Source: a virus
Strand: one strand, 5' to 3'
DNA length: 20,944 bases
Virus record (IMG/VR): IMGVR_UViG_3300042357_000068
Span: 1-20,944 of that record
Shown: piece by piece, positions 4,502 to 13,400 of the stretch
Layout of the letters: every line of letters begins with the position of its first letter
Numbering within the stretch: the stretch's first letter is position 1
The notes under the pieces: model-generated
The model's database searches: none
The model's input: the letters and a program-made list of their open reading frames with translations, nothing else
Told to the model about the DNA's origin: nothing
Position numbers and translations under genes: made by a program

Positions 4502-7264
4502 TTATGTTGGGTAGACTAGGTCTACCCTCGTATTAAGTGCCACGCCAGTTGTGAATACTACTGAAGTTCCGCTTGTTACCGTTACGTCAGCAGCGTTAAC
4601 CATCTTTACACCGTTGGCGAATACTTGAATTTTACCAGTTATGTATGTCGCTGAAGTAGTAAAAGTAGTTTGAAGTGCCGTAGCGGTAAATGAATCATAT
4701 ATCATCTTGCCAGCGACCACACCAGCAGCTACCCCGTTCGCAGTTGTAGCTGTTGCCGCATTACCTGTGCATGATGCTGATGAGCCTGAAGTTGAATCAC
4801 TTATGCGAGCAGAATCAACTCTCACGCCATATGTTGTTGATCCATTCCATCCCATTAAAGTAGGATATGTCCCTACCCACGCGACAGCTGAATTGGTGTT
4901 ATTAACACTAGAACCAGTTGGAGATGTGCTGGCTGAAGCATCAAATATAACGTGACCGTTTCCGTAATTTTTCCAACCTAGCATGTTTGCTACAGCGTTT
5001 GATCTATATGCTGTCCAGTTAGTTTGGTCACCGATGAATGTATAAGCCGTGCCTGTTGTGTTCTGATTAAGTGTCGGGAACGTGCAATTAGTAAGCGTTC
5101 CAGCCGATGGTGTGCCGAGGTTAGGCGTTACCAATACAGGAGAGGTGGCTACTACGAACGTACTCCCTGTTCCTGTCTGAGAAGCAATGCTCGTGGCGTT
5201 GCCAACAGATGTAATCGGGCCTGTTAGGTTAGCATTGGTCGTTACATTACTCGCAGTGAAAGCGGTAGCTGTGCCGGAAATGTTTGTTCCGACCAAAGCC
5301 GTTGGAGTGCCGAGTGCTGGTGTAACGAGTGTCGGAGAAGTTGCCCGAACGAATACTCCTGTTCCTGTTCCAGTATATTCCGCAGCGGTCGAGTGATAAT
5401 ACTCACCTGCCGAGCCGCCATTCAGACCCGCTAGGTCATTGTGCAGATTCGCCAGTGGAGAGTTGACGTGAGTATTCCTCTCTGTGCCGTTATAGGTCAG
5501 TGTGATAGTTCGCGTATGATCGGAAGTAACAAAGCCTAAAATACCTAGCTTAGTTGCGATAGTGACCGCTGTTGAAGGCTGAGTTATATACGCATCTAAT
5601 TGTGAATAATCTGGAGATATGGAAGTGATGTTCGGCGTTGTTACTCCAAAGAGTTTCTTCCATACCGTACCCGCTACTGCTGATTCGTTTGTGTATCCGC
5701 TTAGTGTTGCGATAGTAACGACTGTATCTGAAGTTCTACCCGTGATCTGATAAATCCCGTTCGGGGTTTGTAGATAGGAAGATACCAGCACACTTGCAGA
5801 AGCATCAATAACTGCCGCAGCGAAAGGAGTTCCAGCCGATGCCGTAGCGGTTCTGCTTGTTCCTGTTCCCGTGGTCGTAATCGTTCCAGTGACAAGTGGA
5901 ATCGCAGTATAAATCTGCCGCGTGATCGTAGTGATTGATCCACTAGCGTGGCTATCAACTCCCGCCCAGATAGTAAAATCCCAGATACCCGCATCGAATA
6001 TAGTCCGACCAAGAGCAGCCGAGACAAAAGCGGAAAAGCAGACCGTGTTACTAACCGCCGTTCCAGAGATGGTCTGTTCTGCGGTAGTGACTGGGATGGT
6101 TGCGAATGTCGAAATGGGTATAGCGTTATTTGCCCCGACAGGAGTTATGTTAGGGGTGGCGTTATAAAATACAACGCCCGTACCTGCTGACGATGTATCC
6201 GAATTCGCGTTAGCCCAAGCCGTTCCGTTATATCTCAACACCTGATTGACCAGCGGGGTTCCAATCGTTACTTCATTCAGATTAGATAATGGAATGTCTA
6301 TAGCTGCCGATCCATTAAATGAAACACCAGCAATGTTACGCGCAGTAGTTAGAGTCGCAGCCGATCCCGTAGTATCTGCATTAATGGTCGCTGGTAGGGA
6401 TAAAGTTATCGCACCAGTCGGAGAGGAAACGTCTATCTCGTTTGCTGTTCCTGTGATAGAGACTACAGCCCCATCACCTTTATCGTTAAAGGTATTCCAA
6501 TCAGTCGAGCTTAGATAGCCAGAGGTAGCTACTCCAGCAGCACTGATGCTTATATCAGGAGCCGCGCCGCCGCTGGATGAAATAGGACTGGTAGCGGTAA
6601 CAGAAGTGACCGTGCCTACACTGATCGAACCGCCGAGACTTGTAGGCGTTCCGTTTATTGTAATAGCAGAATTGACTAGCTTGGCGTTCGCTATCGAACC
6701 CGCCAGCATTGTATTGGTGACGGTCGAGGTGTCCGTTGTATAGACACCATCCGTAACCGTTCCAGCATTGCCGCCAATTGAAAGACCAGAGGCAGTGCCG
6801 CTTATATTAGTTCCGACTAAAGCAGAAGGAGTGCCGAGAGCCGGAGTGATGAGAGTCGGGCTATCTGCTAGAACATTATTGCCCGTTCCCGTATTCGCCA
6901 CGCTAACAAGATTATAAGAACCGTCTGTAGCCACCGCAGAGGAGGCTGTAAGCCCCGATATGTTCGCGCCTGATACAGAGACTACCCCCGAGTCATCCAG
7001 CGTAGCAGCAGAGTTCTGGATGAGAAGTCCGGTCACTCCATCAAATCGAGTTATAGCGTTGTCGGTAGATGAACCGGGGCCAACTACATCCCCCGATCCA
7101 GCCCCGCCAGTGTTAACCGTGACGATAGATTCTGTTCCATCATCCTTCTTTAGATAAAGTTTGCCATCGTATGTATTGATAGCAAGTTCACCCAACTCTA
7201 TATCAGTAGTCAGCGGAACCTTAGCGGCAACCGCCGACCGTTTGATCTTGATACTGTTAGCCAT
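4502..7264 (-). CDS. Large repeat-rich tail fibre protein
   Basis: A protein of 920 residues, very rich in Gly, Ala, Ser and Thr, of low charge and predicted to be beta-rich. The N-terminus (IKIKRSAVAAKVPLTTDIELGELAINTYDGKLYLKK, residues 4-40) is a common virion-attachment opening in phage fibres. The middle contains repeated fibre modules such as SPTLITPALGTPSALVGTNISGTA, its copy SPTLVTPALGTPTALVGTN and the shorter SPVLVTPNLGTPSAG. The C-terminal 70 residues hold a beta module, FTATALQTTF...GKIQVFANGVKMV, that is also common in receptor-binding and tip proteins. AAAGGAG lies six bases before the ATG. It probably contacts the host surface; trimeric assembly is inferred from the family. It follows the 425-residue fibre gene and precedes the lysis genes. 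Confidence 0.8.
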   Translation of the reverse strand: MANSIKIKRSAVAAKVPLTTDIELGELAINTYDGKLYLKKDDGTESIVTVNTGGAGSGDVVGPGSSTDNAITRFDGVTGLLIQNSAATLDDSGVVSVSGANISGLTASSAVATDGSYNLVSVANTGTGNNVLADSPTLITPALGTPSALVGTNISGTASGLSIGGNAGTVTDGVYTTDTSTVTNTMLAGSIANAKLVNSAITINGTPTSLGGSISVGTVTSVTATSPISSSGGAAPDISISAAGVATSGYLSSTDWNTFNDKGDGAVVSITGTANEIDVSSPTGAITLSLPATINADTTGSAATLTTARNIAGVSFNGSAAIDIPLSNLNEVTIGTPLVNQVLRYNGTAWANANSDTSSAGTGVVFYNATPNITPVGANNAIPISTFATIPVTTAEQTISGTAVSNTVCFSAFVSAALGRTIFDAGIWDFTIWAGVDSHASGSITTITRQIYTAIPLVTGTITTTGTGTSRTATASAGTPFAAAVIDASASVLVSSYLQTPNGIYQITGRTSDTVVTIATLSGYTNESAVAGTVWKKLFGVTTPNITSISPDYSQLDAYITQPSTAVTIATKLGILGFVTSDHTRTITLTYNGTERNTHVNSPLANLHNDLAGLNGGSAGEYYHSTAAEYTGTGTGVFVRATSPTLVTPALGTPTALVGTNISGTATAFTASNVTTNANLTGPITSVGNATSIASQTGTGSTFVVATSPVLVTPNLGTPSAGTLTNCTFPTLNQNTTGTAYTFIGDQTNWTAYRSNAVANMLGWKNYGNGHVIFDASASTSPTGSSVNNTNSAVAWVGTYPTLMGWNGSTTYGVRVDSARISDSTSGSSASCTGNAATATTANGVAAGVVAGKMIYDSFTATALQTTFTTSATYITGKIQVFANGVKMVNAADVTVTSGTSVVFTTGVALNTRVDLVYPT
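5286..5335. repeat. Fibre repeat copy 1 (50 bp)
   Basis: Imperfect direct repeat within the 920-residue fibre gene, matching 6810-6859 at about 40 of 50 bases. It encodes the PTLVTPALGTPTALVGTN module. A shorter diverged relative lies near 5097-5135. Confidence 0.8.
6703..6774. repeat. 72-bp module shared with the neighbouring fibre gene, copy A
   Basis: Encodes NAGTVTDGVYTTDTSTVTN and flanking residues in the 920-residue fibre. It matches 8254-8325 in the 425-residue fibre at about 58 of 72 bases, gap-free and in the same frame. Confidence 0.8.
6810..6859. repeat. Fibre repeat copy 2 (50 bp)
   Basis: Partner of the repeat at 5286-5335, about 1.5 kb away in the same gene and same frame; it encodes PTLITPALGTPSALVGTN. 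Differences fall mainly at third codon positions, so the protein module is conserved more than the DNA. Confidence 0.8.
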
Positions 7265-7278
7265 TAGGCTCTCCTTTA

Positions 7279-7290
7279 GGCTATATAGCC
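7279..7290. other. Perfect 12-bp palindrome in a fibre intergenic gap
   Basis: GGCTATATAGCC lies in the 36-base gap between the two large fibre genes, a few bases upstream of the AAAGGAG that serves the 920-residue fibre. It can form a short hairpin or be a protein site; it has no U-run and is not a terminator. Confidence 0.4.
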
Positions 7291-7300
7291 GGAGTTTAAA

Positions 7301-8578
7301 TTAGAACGTGCCGCCGTCCACATTGATTTCATAATCAGCCGCATCGGTTAACTGCCCCTGTGCGTTAACTGTGAACGTGGTTGTATAGAAGCCGTCAGTA
7401 GTTCCGTAGGTTGCTGCGGTTACTGCGGTGTTAGTAATCGAGAACTCGTTACCTGTCAGCGTCAACCCTGTGCCAGCGGTATATGAACCAGCGGCAGAGA
7501 ATTGAACCCAAGTTACAGGAGTCGTTCCGAGCGTTCCACCAGAGTTAACTGAGCAAACCCATCCGCTATCTGCTTGTGTGGTTCCCTGTTCGATAAAAGT
7601 AAATGCACCGATTAAAGAATCCCAAGTATTTGCATCGGTAGTCCGATTCCACGCACCAGCGTTACATTGATAGATGCCGTTGTTCTCGTCTAGCGTTTGA
7701 TTCTTTACCAGAACGCGCATACCAGCGGTGATTGAAATTCCGTCAATCGTTTGTGCGCCAGATAAAGTGATGTTAGCAGTGGTAGCAGCAACGCACGAAG
7801 CCTTTGGATCAAGACCCTGTGCGACTGAATCTACATAGGCTTTAGTAGCAGCATCTTGAGCAGAGGTAGGATCGCCCAGACCAGTGATCTTGTAAGTTCC
7901 CCAAGCTACATCACCTGTTGGCGCGGTCAAATCAGAGATGGAAGCATCGACCGCAGCCGTTACTAAACCCTTTCCATTTACGGTTACTTTGGTAAAAGTG
8001 CCTACATCAAGATTAACAGTAGAAAGCGTACCTGTTCCCGTCACTGCTGCTGTGCCGTCAAAAGCGTCCGAGGTGTAAGCAATATCGCCAGTGATGGAGA
8101 TAGTGCGACCAGTCTCTAAAGCTACAGCGGTATCGGCTGTTCCAGTTAGATCACCAACGAAGTCGGTAGAGGTAACAGAAACTAGGCCAACGATGGTAGT
8201 CTCAGAAGAACCTAAAGTAATTTCTGTGGTTCCTACTGTAACGGAATCATTCACCAGCATTGTGTTGGTAACGGTTGCCGTGTCGGTGGTGTAAACGCCG
8301 TCGGTAACTGTGCCAGCATTGCCGCTAATGTCAGCAACGATTTCATCAGTAAACGTTTTTATCCCATCGACTGTCTGTGCTGATGATAAATCTACAAACG
8401 CGCCATTACCAGCGATAGTAATAATGCTAGTAGCTGTACCACCAGCCCCGCCAGTTCCTGTACCGTAGTACAGAATATTCGTTTGTTCGTTAAAGGCTAG
8501 TTCTGCGTTCTCTAGTGAAGCGGGTGCGCCAGCCCCGCCGCCGTTTGCCCTACGTTTAATTCTGATCTTGTTTGCCAT
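7301..8578 (-). CDS. Tail fibre protein
   Basis: A protein of 425 residues. The N-terminus (NKIRIKRRANGGGAGAPASLENAELAFNEQTNILYYG in outline) is a variant of the attachment segment seen in the neighbouring 920-residue fibre. Residues about 90-110 carry the shared GTVTDGVYTTDT module. Residues about 220-350 contain the widespread fibre domain 'GDVAWGTYKITGLGDPTSAQDAATKAYVDS', followed by the ITAGMRVLVKNQ...NNGIYQC...WNRTTDA block, which many phage fibres share. The C-terminus ends DGGTF. AAGGAG lies eight bases before the ATG. Role: probable side or tail-tip fibre for host recognition. The shared N-terminal segment and module suggest duplication from the same ancestor as the 920-residue protein. 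Confidence 0.85.
   Translation of the reverse strand: MANKIRIKRRANGGGAGAPASLENAELAFNEQTNILYYGTGTGGAGGTATSIITIAGNGAFVDLSSAQTVDGIKTFTDEIVADISGNAGTVTDGVYTTDTATVTNTMLVNDSVTVGTTEITLGSSETTIVGLVSVTSTDFVGDLTGTADTAVALETGRTISITGDIAYTSDAFDGTAAVTGTGTLSTVNLDVGTFTKVTVNGKGLVTAAVDASISDLTAPTGDVAWGTYKITGLGDPTSAQDAATKAYVDSVAQGLDPKASCVAATTANITLSGAQTIDGISITAGMRVLVKNQTLDENNGIYQCNAGAWNRTTDANTWDSLIGAFTFIEQGTTQADSGWVCSVNSGGTLGTTPVTWVQFSAAGSYTAGTGLTLTGNEFSITNTAVTAATYGTTDGFYTTTFTVNAQGQLTDAADYEINVDGGTF
8254..8325. repeat. 72-bp module shared with the neighbouring fibre gene, copy B
   Basis: Encodes NAGTVTDGVYTTDTATVTN and flanking residues in the 425-residue fibre; it is the partner of 6703-6774. Most mismatches are at third codon positions. 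Confidence 0.8.
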
Positions 8579-8590
8579 TTTTAATACTCC

Positions 8591-8827
8591 TTAGAAATTT
8601 CCGCCGTCCGTTATTTCGGTTTGATTAACATTGTTCCATTCGTTAGAACCGAACATTACTACATCCCGATATTGAATATTACTCATCACCACGGGATAAC
8701 CTGCGATGAGATTGTTATTGCCACCACCACCAGTGCCTCTATTTATCTGAATGACTTGTCTGGGTACTGGCGTTACCTGTACCGTGAGATTATTCCCATC
8801 GGTTACGTTCACATTAAGGTTCGCCAT
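8591..8827 (-). CDS. Short fibre-associated protein with DGGNF C-terminus
   Basis: A protein of 78 residues. It opens MANLNVNVTDGNNLTVQVTP, a strand-forming segment, followed by a Gly/Asn linker (RGTGGGGNNN) and a C-terminal part ending EITDGGNF. The last codons and stop resemble those of the 425-residue fibre at the DNA level: 19 bases at 7301-7319 and 8591-8609 differ at only three positions. AAAGG lies about seven bases before the ATG, which follows the previous stop by one base. It is probably a small structural subunit of the fibre or tip complex. I do not recognise a named family. Confidence 0.6.
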   Translation of the reverse strand: MANLNVNVTDGNNLTVQVTPVPRQVIQINRGTGGGGNNNLIAGYPVVMSNIQYRDVVMFGSNEWNNVNQTEITDGGNF

Positions 8828-8828
8828 A

Positions 8829-9317
8829 TCAGACCTTTACTATTCCATCACTGCGAATGATAAAGAGAAGGAAGATTATATTGTCCTCTGCCGGAGTGCT
8901 TCCAGCAGCGACAAAGCCTATCTTAATCCGACCAGAGAAACCCGCGCCATTGACTGAACTTATAGCTAGTTGAGCGTCATCATCAACTAAGTCCCACGAG
9001 GTATCGTCTATGATAAGCGTGAAGGAGCCATTAGCATCATCACGATTAACGATGGTCAAAGGAATCGGGGTAGGGGTAGGGGTGTAATTCGTTATGTCGA
9101 AGGTCAACCCGTAGCGGGAGTCCTTCACATTGGATAAGGTTCTACGGACTATCTGAGCGTCTATGGTCGCGTCAACTAGATTGACAGGCGTTACGCCATC
9201 ATCACCAGTTAAAGTGAGATTCCAGAAGGTAGACTGTTGGTATACGAGTTCGCCAGCGATAATTGGATTATCAAAGCCGCTGACTTGAGATAGGGAATTC
9301 TTGTTAAAGACAGCTAT
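8829..9317 (-). CDS. Baseplate/fibre structural protein with probable AUA start
   Basis: The usual start codons allow only a 99-residue protein from a GTG at 9128. The frame, however, stays open and clearly coding upstream to a TAG at 9327-9329: AVFNKNSLSQVSGFDNPII, then GELVYQQSTFWNLTLTGDDG and NLVDATIDAQIVRRTLSN run straight into KDSRYGLTFDITNYTPTPTP. Starting at the ATA at 9317 gives 162 residues beginning (M)AVFNKNSLS. AGGG lies seven bases upstream of this ATA. The ATA overlaps the TAG of a 13-residue leader ORF (ATAG). The C-terminal half (IVNRDDANGSFTLIIDDTSWDL, GFSGRIKIGF, IIFLLFIIRSDGIV) resembles a structural protein common in aquatic phages. Alternatives are a point mutation of ATG or an indel in the assembly. 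Coding of the extended region is well supported; the exact start is not. Confidence 0.65.
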   Translation of the reverse strand: MAVFNKNSLSQVSGFDNPIIAGELVYQQSTFWNLTLTGDDGVTPVNLVDATIDAQIVRRTLSNVKDSRYGLTFDITNYTPTPTPIPLTIVNRDDANGSFTLIIDDTSWDLVDDDAQLAISSVNGAGFSGRIKIGFVAAGSTPAEDNIIFLLFIIRSDGIVKV

Positions 9318-9355
9318 GACGCTACCCTAACCTTTTGCTGCGATGCCGTTCTCAT
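9314..9355 (-). CDS. 13-residue leader peptide ORF
   Basis: ATG at 9353-9355 with a textbook AAGGAG (9362-9367) six bases upstream opens a short frame, MRTASQQKVRVAS, that stops at TAG 9314-9316. This stop overlaps the ATA that appears to start the downstream structural gene. It may be a leader that delivers ribosomes for re-initiation, or the remnant of the true N-terminus if an indel separates the two frames. The strong ribosome-binding site shows that ribosomes load here. Confidence 0.45.
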   Translation of the reverse strand: MRTASQQKVRVAS

Positions 9356-9378
9356 GCTCTGCTCCTTACTAGGAATTC

Positions 9379-9398
9379 GGTTCGCTCACTAGCGAATC
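9379..9398 (-). promoter_or_regulatory. Hairpin in the 5' leader of the fibre genes
   Basis: Bases 9379-9386 pair with 9391-9398 around a four-base loop (8 bp including one G-T pair). The hairpin lies just ahead of the AAGGAG of the leader peptide. No T-run follows on the - strand, so it is more likely an mRNA stability or processing element than a terminator. Confidence 0.5.
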
Positions 9399-9427
9399 CG
9401 TGCAGTCATGTCTTATCTTATTTTTAG

Positions 9428-9457
9428 ATTTTAACTTATATCAGAATTAAAATAAAT
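9428..9457 (-). promoter_or_regulatory. Possible promoter for the fibre/lysis genes
   Basis: This AT-rich gap, part of the largest non-coding stretch of the late strand, contains on the - strand TTTATT, a 17-base spacer and TAAAAT (9428-9433). A TGATATAAG (9435-9443) also resembles an extended -10. Matches to the sigma70 consensus are partial. Position upstream of a leader, hairpin and fibre genes supports a promoter, but this is inference. Confidence 0.3.
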
Positions 9458-9793
9458 TTATTTCCATACCTCTACAGGAGGCGTGGGCCAAACCACAGTG
9501 CCAGCAGGTGGATATACAGCAATCTGACGAATCACTTGGCGATAAGCAATGAACTGCTCCTGATTGGCTAGTCTGGGATTGGCTGTTGGGAGTGATACGT
9601 CAGCTATGGTGGTCCAGTCAGTGCTGTTTAGGATGCCTGTGGCGGTCTGTGCATTAGTCATCTTCTCAGATTCGAGTTGTACTGCTGCTGCATCATAGAT
9701 AACTGGATTGCCATCAACATCAAAGGCATCATCGCCCATAGTGCGAACAGTCTGAGGATAGAGTTTGAATAGTGCTGAAATAAAGTTGTTCAT
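9458..9793 (-). CDS. Tail fibre-associated / fibre assembly-like protein
   Basis: A protein of 111 residues with the order LYPQTVRTMGDDAFDVDGNPVIYD, then a helical segment and ILNSTDWTTIADV, then NQEQFIAYRQVIRQIAVYPP and a Trp-rich end (VVWPTPPVEVWK). The 'L..TDW..I.DV......L.N..E...YR..VR' pattern is typical of small phage tail-fibre chaperone and XkdW-like proteins, which are usually encoded next to a fibre gene, as here. It starts in an ATGA overlap with the fibre gene upstream. It may be a folding helper for the 221-residue fibre or a minor structural part. Confidence 0.7.
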   Translation of the reverse strand: MNNFISALFKLYPQTVRTMGDDAFDVDGNPVIYDAAAVQLESEKMTNAQTATGILNSTDWTTIADVSLPTANPRLANQEQFIAYRQVIRQIAVYPPAGTVVWPTPPVEVWK

Positions 9794-10455
9794 CCCTGTA
9801 TCTCCATTAGGGTAATAGTTCCAGTTTGACTATCTGAAAAAACAGTCACTGCCCCAGCTACATTTACTGACGCATAATAAATTGTATATGCAGTTGATGA
9901 TGTTGTGGCGGGAGAATCTAAATATGACATACTAGCAATCAATTGAAGATTACCTGCATTAGTATAAACCTTCCCAAACCCATTTAATGGTGTCCCGCTT
10001 GAAGATAGATTTGTAGCTCCTCTATAAATAGTAAGCGCCATCTGCCGATTAGCTGTACCAGTTTCTATTGGAATAGATGAGGTTATTAGTATTTTGCTTG
10101 ATGTGCTTCTTGGCGTAATAGAGGCAGTTAAATTACTTGTTACATAAGATGCGCTAGAAGTGCTGCCAAGAGTGGAATATGCTGTCTGCACCACCTGCAA
10201 CACACTCCCCGCTGGCATACCCCCAGAAGTCCAAGTAGTCCCATTAGATTTTAATATATTACCTGTAGTACCGGGAGCGACAAAAGTTACCGCGCTGGTT
10301 CCGGCTCCAAGTATTACATTGGCCGAAGTTAGAGTCGCTGCTCCGGTTCCGCCGTTAGCAACTCCAAGCGTACCACTGACTCCCGTTCCTAAAGCAACCT
10401 GACCTGATGAGTTCGTATTATTTGCTAACTGACTTAGATTGAAAGCGTTTGTCAT
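9790..10455 (-). CDS. Tail fibre protein (short)
   Basis: A protein of 221 residues. The N-terminal part has fibre modules GVSGTLGVANGGTGAATLTS and APGTTGNILKSNGTTWTSGG, which are common repeats of phage fibres. From about residue 80 (AGSVLQVVQTAYST, then LTASITPRSTSSKILITSS and MALTIYRGATNL) it matches a frequent C-terminal domain of short fibres and other structural proteins that likely forms the receptor-facing part. It overlaps the tip protein gene and the fibre-associated gene by ATGA on both sides, so it is probably made in fixed ratio with them. The specific receptor is unknown. Confidence 0.8.
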   Translation of the reverse strand: MTNAFNLSQLANNTNSSGQVALGTGVSGTLGVANGGTGAATLTSANVILGAGTSAVTFVAPGTTGNILKSNGTTWTSGGMPAGSVLQVVQTAYSTLGSTSSASYVTSNLTASITPRSTSSKILITSSIPIETGTANRQMALTIYRGATNLSSSGTPLNGFGKVYTNAGNLQLIASMSYLDSPATTSSTAYTIYYASVNVAGAVTVFSDSQTGTITLMEIQG

Positions 10456-13400
10456 GCTGCCCCCGCGCGCGCGAATGTTTGTTGAACAAGTATGTTATCA
10501 ATTATAGTCGGAGTGACTGCTAAAGTATATCCTGTTGATACAGCAGTATAATCCACGCCGTCTTTTTGTAATACTCCGTTTGTATACAAATTAAATCCAC
10601 CTACCGATAATGAAAACGCATAAGCAGCTTGACCAACTACAGTATTACGAACCGCATTTACAGGAGTTCCATTAGGAACACCTAGATTATTCGGAGTCCA
10701 TTGGATTATCTCAAGATCGCCCGTGGCTGCATTGGGGAAGTTTGTAATAATCTGTCCGATAATATCATAGTCTTGTTCATTGACTACCGTTCCATTCAAG
10801 AATAAAAGTTCGTATCCAGAGTAGATAACAAAGCCCGAAGCAGTATAGCTTCCAGCATCAGTAAGCGTTGCTGAATGTCTGGTAAATGAGGCGTAAGAAG
10901 CGCTGGTATTAGTATCGGTCGATCTAAAGGATATAATAGTAATAATGTTATTCAATACTATTCCAGTTCCGAACGTCACCCCGCCAGCAGCGTCCGTATA
11001 TTCCGAAGTCTGGCATAGTGTCCCTTGATTGAATACGAAGCACTGTCCGACTATATAGGCTGCGTTCCTAGAGACCGGGAATACTGTCTGTCCACTTGTC
11101 GCGGTAAATGTCGATATAGTCATCTCGAATGTGTCTGGCGTAGTAAATCCTACAACCCGACCATAAATATCTACCGTAAGAGTAGCCGCTGAAGCGGTAT
11201 AGGTATAAACACCCGCACCGAAGTCCAAATAAGGAGCTAATTGAGCGATTACCACTCCATCGGAATTATTAGAGACAGATATTTCACCAGTTCCGACGCT
11301 CGTAGTCCCCACCTTTAATAGCTGTCCTGTTCTTACATCAAGATCAATGTAATTAGTTCCATCAGGCAAAGCCGCCCAGATTGTAGGATCGAATAGATTT
11401 GTTTCGTAAGGAACGAAAGCCGCTGTGCCAGAAGCGTAGATAGCAAAGCCTGTATCGAAGGATATTTTGCGACCCGTTCTATTCGTATACAGAGGATAGA
11501 TAGTCGTTCCGAAAGCGGGTTCAGCTAGATACCAAGAGTATGCCGCTGGATCAATACTAGGCGTTATGCTGCTTTGATTAATCAACCCGTAGTAATACTT
11601 CCCTCTAGGATTAAGATCAAAGCCCGTACCTGTGATCGTATCAGCGTAAGCGATAACTAAGTATTGTTCTGAGTATTGGAAGGTTGTGGGCCGCCATTCA
11701 AAGGCCGCACTAGGCAGACTGAAGCTAGATGCTCCTAGACTGTTTCTCATTCGAGTGACAAAGTACCAATCCCCAGAAGGTATGCCAGCTAAAGATATTA
11801 AAGGAAGTGCGGTATTTATGTTCCACGGAGTCCCGTTAGATTGTACCTCGCTAGTACCTGTAAAGATTAACTGCGCTTCTGTAGGATCAGGAAACGCGGT
11901 GTAGTAGAGTTCTGCATACTGAGAAATACCCGCAGCCGGAGTCGTTACTTGAACCAAGAATAAAGGGTTAACCGCAGTCGGATATTCTGTCTCAACTATT
12001 GGTGGAGGTACTGTTCCGAATACTAGCGGATCGCCGATGCCCGTGTTCGGACTTGGTTGGAATTCGGTAATAGCTACATCATCATAGACGGTAGGATTAA
12101 ATTCCATCAGCAGCAGATTTACTACAATCGCCCCATCATCTTTGAAGGTCTGAGATACTTTATTGGTTCTGAATAGTTTATCTACCCATCCATAATTAGC
12201 ATTGGTTAAAGTCATTACATCGCCCGCTTCTAATTGGAGTCCATCAAACCCAACAGAACAAGTGACCTGCAAATCCTCCCGCGAAGCCTTTAAGAATCGG
12301 TTAGCTAGATACTGTGCGCGAACATTATTGTTACAGAACGGAACTGTTATTGATTGCTTATTAATCGGCTCATTAGGGAATAGAAGTGCCGGATCAATTT
12401 GGGCTAGATCAAAAGTTGAAGTATTAAACGCATCCTGATTAGACTTGTCGGGGAACTTGACCTCGGCAATATTGAATGAATTAGATAGATCAATAGGCGT
12501 AACCTGTATCGAGGATATAATATTGCTATCATTTATAGCCATTGCTACGGTGTATGTGGGCTTCTGGACGATCACGCCCCACTTAGCCGTTACCTCGTCA
12601 TATCTTAATAAGCAATCGCAGCTAGAGGTCATGTTCTGTAGCGTACTCATGATAGTCCGAGCCGCGTCTACCGCCCCATCAAACCTAAATCTGGTCTGGG
12701 TTGTTGTCACCCCATCATAATCTGTATAGGTAAATGACTCGTCCGAATAAACATCTAGTGCCGTAAGGCTTGTGGTGTCAATCTGAGTTGAAGGAATTGC
12801 CGCGCCATACCGAGTGTTGGTCAAGAAGTCTGAGAAACATTCTCCCGGCTTGTGTCTGCTATTTTTTACTTGAAACCTAGTCGGAGCCAAGCCTCGGATA
12901 TTTGCTGTGACGCTATAAGTAAGGACAAGAATTGCGAACGCGCAATTGGTCATTAGCTTTGTTCCGTCCCACTTGTAGATTAAATTACTATCCTGCATTA
13001 CTTGAATTGCGGTCTGGTCTGAATTCGTTGGCGTATTTGAGCCGTTGCTATACAAATATATATTAATTTTACCTTTTACATTCGTTTCAGATTCCCCCGT
13101 GGACTCATCTAGCAACGCATCCACTTGATATTGATTCGTCGCATTAAATACGCATTTCTTTCCTGAGTAGTAAATATCCCCGAAAGTAATTGTATCGGCA
13201 GTCTGACCGGGATTAGTATTCGTAACCTCGCTCAAAGCTAAAACGTAATATAATTTCTGATCGTTATCGGTTATGCTTAAATCTATTACGGTTCCACCGA
13301 TCCACGAATCGCCATATACGACGGGTAGCTTGTTGGATGTAGCCGGAGGTATCTGGGTTCTGTTCCCCGGGTCGCGCTGCTCCCCACCACCACCGGGAGC

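Noticed and set aside
5701-6027. - strand 108-codon frame inside the large fibre
   Set aside because: Alternative frame of a low-complexity fibre gene; Leu/Arg-rich product with no recognisable pattern.
4502-8578. Diversity-generating retroelement acting on fibre genes
   Set aside because: No reverse transcriptase, template repeat or adenine-specific variation pattern seen; repeats differ by mostly synonymous changes of all kinds.
8829-9128. 99-residue protein from a GTG at 9128 as the full gene
   Set aside because: The frame continues upstream with clearly coding, protein-like sequence for 63 codons, so the GTG is internal.
9314-9326. Programmed -1 frameshift joining the leader to the structural gene
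   Set aside because: The short zone open in both frames has no X XXY YYZ heptamer or other run that would allow slippage.
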